Assembly (NCBI GenBank): GCA_009780755.1
Contig: WQZL01000163.1
Location: 1-5,284 of the forward strand
Reading direction: 5' to 3'
DNA length: 5,284 bases
Source: Promicromonosporaceae bacterium
GTDB taxonomy: Bacteria > Actinomycetota > Actinomycetes > Actinomycetales > Cellulomonadaceae
Both the position numbers and the translations under genes were made by a program. Shown piece after piece: positions 1 through 4,577 of this stretch; positions within the stretch are counted from its first letter, which is position 1; every line of letters starts with the position of its first letter. Under the pieces are notes generated by a model, which worked only from the letters and a program-made list of their open reading frames with translations, was not told the DNA's origin and searched no databases.

Positions 1-1325
1 CCGACGATCAGCGCGGCCACGTCGGCCAGCGACAGCTGGTAGCCGGTCCACCAGGAGGCCAGGGCGAGCGCGGTGTAGGCCAAACCACCGGCGACGGCCA
101 GCGCGGCAACAGCCACCAGGCCCAGGGCGCGGTAGCGCCACAGCAGGAATGCCAGGCCGAGAGCCAGGCCGATGATTCCGGCGAGCAGGCCGTGTTGGAT
201 GTTTGTGGTGCCAAGGGTGGCTGAAATGTCCTCGGTCGTCCCCGATGTGAACTGTGTCGGCAATATCCCGTAGTTAAGTTGCGCGGCAAATGCCCGAGCC
301 GAGTTTTCGGTGAAGCCAGTAAATTGGTCGCCCCAGGTGCGGAGTTCACCATCGGTGATTGGTTCGGGGAAGCTGGTGGCATCTAGCACCGCACCGTCCA
401 TAACCAGCGCCAGCTGATCCTCGGTACCCGCCAGCTGCGTGGTGATCGTGGCTAGCACCTGCGTGCCTGGCTCATCCAAATACAGATCGACCGCCCAGAA
501 GGTGACCTCACTGCCGTCTTGCATAAAGCCGGTCTGCGAGGCTGCGCGAGCGACGGATATCTCCGCGTTTCCGATCACCTCGGGGCCAAGGATGAATTTG
601 GTCATACCCCAGTTGTCACAGGTGATAATGGAGATATTCGGGTCATCTACCAGCGCCTCGATACCGGCACCACAGGTGAACTCCCCAAAGGTGTCCCACA
701 GGTCCTGGCTGACGCCCGGCGGTGGGGGGATGACCGGTTCTTCCTCAGTTTCCTCGATAGCCTCGTCATCGATACCCTCTTCGGCATCCTGCGTCTCCGT
801 CGGCTCCTCGGCGTCGTCGATCTCGTCTTCATCCTCATCGGGGATAACGATTGTGGTTTCCCAACCGTTGTCCTGGGCTAGCACCGGCCGGATGCGGAAG
901 TTTCCGTTATTGACGACCGAGGCGATAACGAACCAGTCCTCGTCATTGGCCGTGCTGACCCCAATCTGGTGATCGCCGATGTCCTCAACCTCGACGTTCC
1001 ACAGTTGCGCCGCGTTTAGCCGGAGGCGAATCACGTCAATGGCTTCCGCCACCACCTCGTCGGTCACATTGTCGCCGGAGGGTTGCAGCACAATCTGCGC
1101 GCCGCCACCTAAGTCAAGGGCGGTGGCCGGAATAAAGCGCACGTGATCCTGATCGTCTTCAAGGAAAAAGTCCAGGTCATCCTCACCTCCAACCTCTGTG
1201 GTTTCCCCGCCGCCGCTGGTCAGCACTCCGGCGGTCAGGATGCCGAAGGGGATCAGCAGGGTCAGAATGATAAAGGTGATGATGGTGCGGACCGGCCGGT
1301 TACGGCTCGTCGATGAGGGGGCCAA
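1..1325 (-). CDS. secD: Protein translocase subunit SecD (3' end outside window)
   Basis: SecD is a membrane subunit of the SecDF-YajC complex that uses the proton gradient to help pull proteins out of the SecYEG channel. I translated 441 codons from a TTG at 1325-1323, and the frame is still open at base 1. Visible parts: a membrane segment at residues 14-35; a P1-like start with A-L-D-L-G-G-G at 69-75; an acidic insert at 163-196 followed by four prolines; cysteines at 218 and 236; N-Y-G-I-L-P-T-Q-F at 351-359 and I-S-A-T-L-G at 367-372, both typical of SecD just before TM2; and hydrophobic segments from about 379. The last residues match the actinobacterial form of the TM4 region. The family usually has D-L-(R/S/Q)-G-G, so G73 is unusual. 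TTG is chosen because it has a strong ribosome site, and no ATG, GTG or other TTG lies between it and an in-frame stop (the yajC TAA). The yajC gap is 45 bases, suggesting one operon. secF would be expected next, outside the window. Confidence 0.93.
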   Translation of the reverse strand, partial: MAPSSTSRNRPVRTIITFIILTLLIPFGILTAGVLTSGGGETTEVGGEDDLDFFLEDDQDHVRFIPATALDLGGGAQIVLQPSGDNVTDEVVAEAIDVIRLRLNAAQLWNVEVEDIGDHQIGVSTANDEDWFVIASVVNNGNFRIRPVLAQDNGWETTIVIPDEDEDEIDDAEEPTETQDAEEGIDDEAIEETEEEPVIPPPPGVSQDLWDTFGEFTCGAGIEALVDDPNISIITCDNWGMTKFILGPEVIGNAEISVARAASQTGFMQDGSEVTFWAVDLYLDEPGTQVLATITTQLAGTEDQLALVMDGAVLDATSFPEPITDGELRTWGDQFTGFTENSARAFAAQLNYGILPTQFTSGTTEDISATLGTTNIQHGLLAGIIGLALGLAFLLWRYRALGLVAVAALAVAGGLAYTALALASWWTGYQLSLADVAALIV

Positions 1326-1333
1326 CTTTACTT

Positions 1334-1338
1334 CTCCT
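1334..1338 (-). promoter_or_regulatory. Ribosome binding site that fixes the TTG start of secD
   Basis: On the minus strand AGGAG reads at 1338-1334, eight bases before the TTG at 1325. There is no ATG or GTG in this frame between the yajC stop codon and the TTG, so this site decides the start. The TTG choice is inferred from spacing and from the membrane segment that follows closely after it. Confidence 0.75.
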
Positions 1339-1370
1339 AGCGAACGTGCGGGATATGTGAATCGAGGCGG

Positions 1371-1790
1371 TTACTTGCCGGATTCGTCTTTGAGCTTTTG
1401 GTATTCGCGCTGAGCCGAGTCGAGGTCGGCCAGTTCCTCTGCGGCGTCCTCGTCTACGGCAGTCGCGGCGGTGGTTGTTGCGGCGGCGTCAACGCGCTTG
1501 GAGATGGCGGCGCGCAGCCAGATCGAGCGCGAACCGGCCGAGTCGATGGTGATGCGGTCGGTGTCCTCGTCAATATCGATGATGGTGCCGAACAGGCCAG
1601 AGCCGGTCATCACCTCGTCACCGGGCTGTAGCTCGGAACGGAACGCCTGCTGAACGGCCATCTTCTTGCGCTGGTTACGCGACATGAAGAACATGAAGCC
1701 CACCAACAGCAAAATCGGCAGGAACATGAACAGGGCACCACCGGCGGCGGCGCCAGCTACGGGTTCTTCGGCCAGCAGCAGGTAAGACAT
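1371..1790 (-). CDS. yajC: YajC, Sec translocon accessory membrane protein
   Basis: YajC is a small single-span membrane protein that co-purifies with SecDF and the Sec translocon; its exact role is minor and not essential in the organisms tested. The 139-residue product has one hydrophobic segment at about residues 18-36, then a basic stretch (S-R-N-Q-R-K-K, 37-43) that should lie in the cytoplasm. A conserved YajC core follows: P-G-D-E-V-M-T-G-S-G-L-F-G-T-I at 56-70, an I-D-x-D-x-D-T region and R-A-A-I at 93-96. The tail (101-139) is alanine/threonine-rich, then acidic and charged, and is not conserved in the family. ATG at 1790 is preceded by GAAGGGA at 1803-1797, six bases away. The gene sits 79 bases after ruvB and 45 bases before secD, the standard actinobacterial arrangement. 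I saw no clear terminator or promoter in the ruvB-yajC gap, only the short palindromes GGGTGAACCC and GGGACATCCC. Confidence 0.95.
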   Translation of the reverse strand: MSYLLLAEEPVAGAAAGGALFMFLPILLLVGFMFFMSRNQRKKMAVQQAFRSELQPGDEVMTGSGLFGTIIDIDEDTDRITIDSAGSRSIWLRAAISKRVDAAATTTAATAVDEDAAEELADLDSAQREYQKLKDESGK

Positions 1791-1869
1791 GGGACATCCC
1801 TTCGGGTGTAGTCATCGAGACTGGGCAAGTGTACGGGCAGACGGGCGTAATTGGGTGAACCCTGCGGTC

Positions 1870-2946
1870 TTAATCGATGTCTGCGGCATCAAACAGGCTT
1901 CCCCGCCCGCCAAACGCATCCACCGGCACGACCAACCCCAGGTGTGTCCACGCCTGCGTGGTGGCGACCCGGCCGCGTGGGGTGCGGGTGACGAAACCCT
2001 CACGCACCAGGTACGGCTCGGAGACGGTTTCTACCGTCTCTGGTTCCTCCCCAACGGTCAGCGCTAGCGTAGACAAGCCGACGGGGCCGCCGCCAAATCG
2101 CTTGCACAGCGCGGTCAGCACGGCCTTATCCAGCCGGTCAAGACCGAGCGGGTCAACCTCGAATACCTTCAGCGCGGCGCGGGCGGCAGCCAGGTCGAGG
2201 GCGCCAGAGCCGCGCACCTGCGCCCAGTCACGCACCCGCCGAAGCAGCCGATTGGCGATGCGGGGGGTGCCGCGCGACCGGCTGGCGATCTCGTGGGCCG
2301 CGTCGGCCTCGATGGTCACGCCGAGCAGGCGGGCGCTGCGGGTGACGACGCGCTTAAGGTCGGCGGCGTCGTAGAAGTCGAGGTGGCCGGTGAAGCCGAA
2401 GCGGTCGCGTAGTGGGGCGGGCAGCATTCCGGCGCGGGTGGTGGCGCCCACCACCGTAAACGGCGGCAGGGCAAGCGGAATGGCGCTGGCCCCCGCGCCC
2501 TTTCCGACGATGACGTCAACGCGGAAGTCCTCCATTGCCACGTAGAGCAGTTCCTCGGCGGGGCGGGCCAGGCGGTGAATCTCGTCGATGAACAGCACTT
2601 CGCCCTCGTCGAGCGAGCTGAGTACGGCGGCGAGGTCGCCCGCGTGTTGGATGGCCGGGCCGGAGGTGACCCGCAGGGAGGTGCCTAGCTCCCCGGCGAT
2701 AATCATGGCGAGGGTGGTTTTGCCCAGGCCGGGCGGGCCGGAGAGCAGCACATGATCGGGGGGGGCGCCGCGCTGCTTGGCGGCGTCGAGTACCAAGGAA
2801 AGCTGCTCGCGCACTATCGGCTGGCCCACGAACTCCTCTAGCCGCTTGGGCCGCAGCGCCGCCTCGGCGGCTCGTTCCAGATCGTCGGCGGTGGTCGCCA
2901 CGATCCGTTCGGAGGTGAACTCCGGTTCCTCATACCGTTCGGTCAT
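1870..2946 (-). CDS. ruvB: RuvB, Holliday junction branch-migration ATPase
   Basis: RuvB is the AAA+ hexameric motor that pumps DNA through the RuvA-bound Holliday junction during recombination and fork repair. The 358-residue product has full family length. Seen in order: Walker A G-P-P-G-L-G-K-T at 70-77 (K76), Walker B V-L-F-I-D-E at 117-122, sensor 1 G-A-T-T-R-A-G at 167-173, an arginine finger in P-L-R-D-R-F-G (R180), sensor 2 in G-T-P-R-I-A (R229), and the C-terminal winged-helix domain with G-G-P-V-G-L-S-T-L at 286-294 and R-T-P-R-G-R-V-A-T at 321-329. All key residues are intact. The ATG at 2946-2944 shares one base with the ruvA stop (TAATG), so translation is probably coupled. GGGAGG at 2961-2956, inside the end of ruvA, lies nine bases before the start. 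The stop is TAA at 1872-1870. Confidence 0.98.
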   Translation of the reverse strand: MTERYEEPEFTSERIVATTADDLERAAEAALRPKRLEEFVGQPIVREQLSLVLDAAKQRGAPPDHVLLSGPPGLGKTTLAMIIAGELGTSLRVTSGPAIQHAGDLAAVLSSLDEGEVLFIDEIHRLARPAEELLYVAMEDFRVDVIVGKGAGASAIPLALPPFTVVGATTRAGMLPAPLRDRFGFTGHLDFYDAADLKRVVTRSARLLGVTIEADAAHEIASRSRGTPRIANRLLRRVRDWAQVRGSGALDLAAARAALKVFEVDPLGLDRLDKAVLTALCKRFGGGPVGLSTLALTVGEEPETVETVSEPYLVREGFVTRTPRGRVATTQAWTHLGLVVPVDAFGGRGSLFDAADID

Positions 2947-3569
2947 TACTTCCGGCCTCCCAACACTCGCAGGGCCGCCCGAAGGGTTTGGGACGCGTCG
3001 CTGTTCCCGCCGGAATCCTTGGCTACGGCTGCCACGGCATCGGTGGCGGCCTTCGCCTGGTAGCCGAGGCCAACCAGCGCCTCGACCACCTGACTAGAAC
3101 TATCGGCTGAACCGTCTCCGGTGGTTGAGCCGCTCCCGGTGGTTGAGCTGGTCGAAACCACCTCGCTTGGCGGCGCCAGCTTGCCGCTGAGTTCTAGCAG
3201 AATCCGCTGCGCTACCTTCGGGCCGATGCCGGGCACCCGCGTGAATGCCTTGACGTCTTGGGTGTGCACGGCCAGGCGAATCGCGTCGGGGGCGTGTACG
3301 GCCAGTAGTGCCAGCCCGATGCGGGGGCCAACTCCGGTAACGGAGGTGGCCTGCTCGAAGAGTTCGCGCTCGTCGGCATCGGCGAAACCATAGAGGGTTT
3401 GCGAGTCTTCGCGCACCACCAGCACGGTTTTGACATGCGCCCGCTCCCCAACGCGAAGCGCGGCCAGCGTGCCGGGTGTGGCAAACACCAGATAGCCGAC
3501 GCCGCCAACATCGATCACCGCTCGATCCAACGAAACCGTCTCTACCACCCCGCTAAGCGACGCAATCAC
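2946..3569 (-). CDS. ruvA: RuvA, Holliday junction-binding subunit
   Basis: RuvA binds the four-way junction as a tetramer and loads RuvB. The 207-residue product shows domain I (1-64) with the acidic pin E54-D55 in V-R-E-D-S-Q-T-L-Y-G-F, which holds the junction open. Domain II has two helix-hairpin-helix motifs, V-T-G-V-G-P at 77-82 and V-P-G-I-G-P-K at 112-118. Domain III (about 159-207) starts with Q-V-V-E-A-L-V-G-L-G-Y and contacts RuvB. The linker at about 133-159 is rich in Ser, Thr and Gly and is encoded by repeated DNA (see 3118-3162). The start is GTG at 3569, with AGGAG at 3580-3576 six bases upstream; M-I-A-S-L-S-G is the normal family N-terminus. It is separated from ruvC by 243 bases and has its own putative SOS box, so ruvAB may be transcribed apart from ruvC. 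Confidence 0.98.
   Translation of the reverse strand: MIASLSGVVETVSLDRAVIDVGGVGYLVFATPGTLAALRVGERAHVKTVLVVREDSQTLYGFADADERELFEQATSVTGVGPRIGLALLAVHAPDAIRLAVHTQDVKAFTRVPGIGPKVAQRILLELSGKLAPPSEVVSTSSTTGSGSTTGDGSADSSSQVVEALVGLGYQAKAATDAVAAVAKDSGGNSDASQTLRAALRVLGGRK
3118..3162. repeat. Repeat/palindrome inside the ruvA linker
   Basis: The plus-strand 13-mer CCGGTGGTTGAGC occurs exactly at 3118-3130 and 3136-3148, a period of 18 bases (six codons), so the reading frame is kept. The second copy runs into an inverted repeat: GGTGGTT (3138-3144) pairs with AACCACC (3156-3162) around an 11-base loop. In ruvA this encodes the Ser/Thr/Gly linker, including two Ser-Thr-Thr-Gly units. From memory, the second unit resembles GGTTGAGCTTGTCGAAACC, a dispersed palindromic repeat common in actinobacterial genomes; I could not verify this. 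Confidence 0.7.
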
Positions 3570-3575
3570 TAGCAG

Positions 3576-3580
3576 CTCCT
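3576..3580 (-). promoter_or_regulatory. Ribosome binding site for the GTG start of ruvA
   Basis: AGGAG reads on the minus strand at 3580-3576, six bases before the GTG at 3569-3567. This supports GTG as the true start, in agreement with the conserved RuvA N-terminus. The site lies only five bases downstream of the putative LexA box. Confidence 0.8.
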
Positions 3581-3585
3581 ATCCA

Positions 3586-3601
3586 TCGAACATCCGTTCA
3601 C
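3586..3601 (-). promoter_or_regulatory. Putative LexA/SOS box upstream of ruvA
   Basis: The plus strand reads TCGAAC (3586-3591), ATCC, GTTCAC (3596-3601). The Gram-positive and actinobacterial LexA site is TCGAAC-N4-GTTCGA. One half-site is perfect, and the other keeps GTTC but differs in the last two bases, so the core GAAC-N4-GTTC is complete. The minus-strand reading is TGAAC-GGAT-GTTCGA. It ends 16 bases before the ruvA GTG, a position where a repressor would block a promoter or early elongation. Ruv genes are SOS-regulated in many bacteria. A weak TTGGTA (3618-3613) with GATGTT (3594-3589) could be a promoter overlapping the box, but I give that little weight. Confidence 0.6.
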
Positions 3602-3602
3602 T

Positions 3603-3645
3603 CCCCCAACCGTACCAACCCCTCCCCCAACCTCCCAACCACCCC
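3603..3645 (-). other. G-rich tract before ruvA, quadruplex-capable
   Basis: The minus (coding) strand has G-runs at 3645-3642 (4), 3636-3634 (3), 3628-3624 (5), 3622-3619 (4) and 3607-3603 (5). The first four have loops of 5, 5 and 1 bases, which satisfies the usual G-quadruplex pattern. On the plus strand the tract is a degenerate repeat with CCAACC at 3606, 3615, 3627 and 3635, and an exact 11-mer CTCCCCCAACC at 3601-3611 and 3622-3632. Whether it folds in DNA or in RNA is unknown; if ruvC and ruvA are co-transcribed it lies in their shared message. Confidence 0.55.
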
Positions 3646-3735
3646 GCCGAACCGGACATCTGTCGCCCCATGACATGCCGAACCGGACGTCTGTCAGCTT
3701 TGGAACGATTCATAGCCGACAAACATCCGGTTCGC
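3646..3735. repeat. Three copies of a ~17-bp repeat forming a hairpin
   Basis: Copies 1 and 2 are direct: GCCGAACCGGACATCTGTC at 3646-3664 and GCCGAACCGGACGTCTGTC at 3677-3695, one base different and 31 bases apart. Copy 3 is inverted: GACAAACATCCGGTTCG at 3718-3734. Copies 2 and 3 pair over 17 positions (3679-3695 with 3718-3734), with three more pairs inside the loop (3697-3699 with 3714-3716). The only two mismatches in the 17 are C-A on the plus strand, which become G-U pairs in minus-strand RNA. The arm is therefore fully paired in the direction ruvC and ruvA are transcribed. There is no U-run, so it is not a classical terminator. It may be a dispersed repeat, a processing hairpin or the remnant of a mobile-element end. 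Confidence 0.65.
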
Positions 3736-3742
3736 AATGGTT

Positions 3743-3770
3743 CGGTTCGTGGGCTTAAGCCGTCGAACCG
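3743..3770. repeat. 28-bp palindrome downstream of ruvC
   Basis: CGGTTCG (3743-3749) mirrors CGAACCG (3764-3770), and the centre GGCTTAAGCC (3752-3761) is a perfect palindrome. Only two pairs (3750/3763 and 3751/3762) fail, giving 12 of 14 paired positions. The outer arms use the same GGTTCG/CGAACC word found in the neighbouring repeat cluster. It starts 43 bases after the ruvC stop in the direction of transcription. It could be a protein-binding site or a terminator-like stem, but it lacks a U-tract. Confidence 0.55.
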
Positions 3771-3812
3771 GTGCCAAATCGTCGAACTGATCGTGGATTC
3801 AGTATCAAGGGA

Positions 3813-4373
3813 TCAGCGTTTGCGAGCGGCTTGTTCGGCGGTGGCCCAGGCACGCTGGGCCGGGGTCAGGCCGCCGGAGCGCTCCCCGCCCTGCAAGGCA
3901 CCGGCCGGGCGCCAAAGATGGGTGATGGCCAGGGCGAGCGCGTCGGCGGCGTCGGCGGGTTTGGGCGCTTCGGCGAGTCGTAGCAGCTGAGCGACCATGC
4001 GCTGCACCTGCGCCTTCCCGGCGCGGCCCGAACCGGTGACGGCAGCCTTCACCTCCGAGGGGGTATGCAGCGCGACCGGAATGCCCCGTTTTGCGGCGGC
4101 CACCATCGCCAGCCCGGCCACCTGTGCGGTGCCCATCACGGTACCGACATTGTGCTGCGCAAATACCCGCTCTACGGCCACCACATCGGGGATGTGTTCA
4201 TCAAGCCAGGTGTCGAACTCACGGGATATGGTCAATAGTCGCAGGTCAACGCTCTGCAACGGATCGGAGCGAATCACCCCGGCGGCCACAAACGTGGCCC
4301 GCCGCCCGGCCGCAGCATCCACCACACCAACGCCACACCGGGTCAGCCCAGGGTCTACTCCAAGCACACGCAC
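3813..4373 (-). CDS. ruvC: RuvC, Holliday junction resolvase
   Basis: RuvC is the dimeric, metal-dependent endonuclease that cuts Holliday junctions symmetrically. The 186-residue product has the RNase H-like fold signature M-R-V-L-G-V-D-P-G-L-T-R-C-G at its start. All four acidic active-site residues are present: D7, E68 (in V-A-V-E-R-V-F), D141 and D144 (in A-D-A-A-D-A-L-A-L-A-I). The A-Q-H-N-V-G-T-V-M-G-T-A-Q loop at 72-84 and the H-T-P-S-E-V-K segment at 103-109 are also family features. Residues after about 156 form a charged, non-conserved tail. The start is GTG at 4373, or possibly the in-frame GTG at 4367 (M3 by this count); an in-frame TAG at 4385-4383 blocks anything further upstream. 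It is followed by a 243-base gap before ruvA. Confidence 0.97.
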   Translation of the reverse strand: MRVLGVDPGLTRCGVGVVDAAAGRRATFVAAGVIRSDPLQSVDLRLLTISREFDTWLDEHIPDVVAVERVFAQHNVGTVMGTAQVAGLAMVAAAKRGIPVALHTPSEVKAAVTGSGRAGKAQVQRMVAQLLRLAEAPKPADAADALALAITHLWRPAGALQGGERSGGLTPAQRAWATAEQAARKR

Positions 4374-4374
4374 C

Positions 4375-4384
4375 CCTCCACCCT
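4375..4384 (-). promoter_or_regulatory. Ribosome binding region of ruvC, two possible starts
   Basis: On the minus strand GGAGG (4379-4375) lies only one base before the GTG at 4373 but seven bases before the second GTG at 4367. A weaker TAGGG (4385-4381) lies seven bases before the first GTG. The conserved M-R-V-L-G family N-terminus favours the first start, whereas the stronger Shine-Dalgarno favours the second, which would remove two residues. Confidence 0.5.
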
Positions 4385-4451
4385 AAACATCCCCAACCGC
4401 AACCCCACCACCCCCACGCCGACCCCACCCGGGGCAGTCCCCCCGACCCCC
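4381..4451 (-). other. G-rich tract before ruvC, quadruplex-capable
   Basis: The minus strand has G-runs at 4451-4447, 4444-4439, 4430-4428, 4426-4423, 4415-4411, 4406-4403, 4394-4391 and 4383-4381. The runs from 4430 to 4403 have loops of 1, 7 and 4 bases and fit the standard quadruplex pattern. The tract ends at the ribosome binding region of ruvC and so would be in its leader. It parallels the tract before ruvA. I saw no GAAC-N4-GTTC site in this gap. Confidence 0.5.
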
Positions 4452-4464
4452 ATGTCGATTCAGC

Positions 4465-4530
4465 GATTTCAGCAGTTTGGTTCATTTTCGGTAGTTCGAA
4501 CTGCCGAAAATAAACCGAACTGCCGAAGTC
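4465..4530. repeat. 66-bp imperfect palindrome between amidase gene and ruvC
   Basis: The centre lies between 4497 and 4498. The core AGTTCGAACT (4493-4502) is a perfect palindrome, flanked by ATTTTCGG (4484-4491) and CCGAAAAT (4504-4511), then GGTT/AACC (4479-4482, 4513-4516) and GCAGTT/AACTGC (4472-4477, 4518-4523). Over 33 positions per arm I count 28 Watson-Crick pairs. The failures are at 4492/4503, 4483/4512, 4478/4517, 4471/4524 and 4467/4528. Three of these are T-G on the plus strand and so wobble in plus-strand RNA. It lies 48 bases beyond the amidase stop and could terminate that transcript, but there is no U-run. A dispersed repeat or a protein-binding site is equally possible. Confidence 0.75.
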
Positions 4531-4551
4531 AGCGGTTTCCCAGGCGGTGAC

Positions 4552-4575
4552 GGGGCGGTGGGGCGGTGGGATGGG
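4552..4575 (+). other. Plus-strand G-run motif beside the amidase stop
   Basis: The plus strand carries GGGGCGGT twice in tandem (4552-4567), then GGG (4568-4570), AT, GGG (4573-4575). The four runs have loops of 4, 4 and 2 bases and fit a G-quadruplex pattern. It starts two bases beyond the amidase stop codon. As this is the non-coding strand for the amidase, any fold would be in DNA or in an antisense transcript. Confidence 0.45.
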
Positions 4576-4577
4576 TG

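Noticed and set aside
439..972. A 177-codon plus-strand open frame opposite secD
   Set aside because: It is rich in Ser with low complexity and lies wholly inside the clear secD coding sequence on the other strand; no family features.
1791..1869. Promoter or terminator between ruvB and yajC
   Set aside because: Only ten-base palindromes and a lone TACACT were seen, with no well-spaced -35 partner and no stem with a U-run.
1877..2374. A 165-codon plus-strand open frame opposite ruvB
   Set aside because: It is the antisense shadow of a fully conserved ruvB and has an Arg/Ser-rich, featureless product.
3646..3771. Possible CRISPR-like array of CGAACCGG repeats
   Set aside because: Only three copies, irregular spacing, one inverted, no uniform spacers and no cas genes.
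3670..3990. Plus-strand open frames starting in the ruvC-ruvA gap
   Set aside because: Most of their length is antisense to ruvC, the starts lie within repeats, and there is no ribosome site or recognisable domain.
4493..4502. AGTTCGAACT as a LexA box for ruvC
   Set aside because: LexA half-sites are GAAC then GTTC with four bases between. Here the order is GTTC-GAAC with no spacer, so it does not match.
4091..4513. A 140-codon plus-strand open frame covering the ruvC upstream gap
   Set aside because: The product is Pro/His/Arg-rich, caused by the C-rich tract and antisense ruvC, and it runs into the palindrome.
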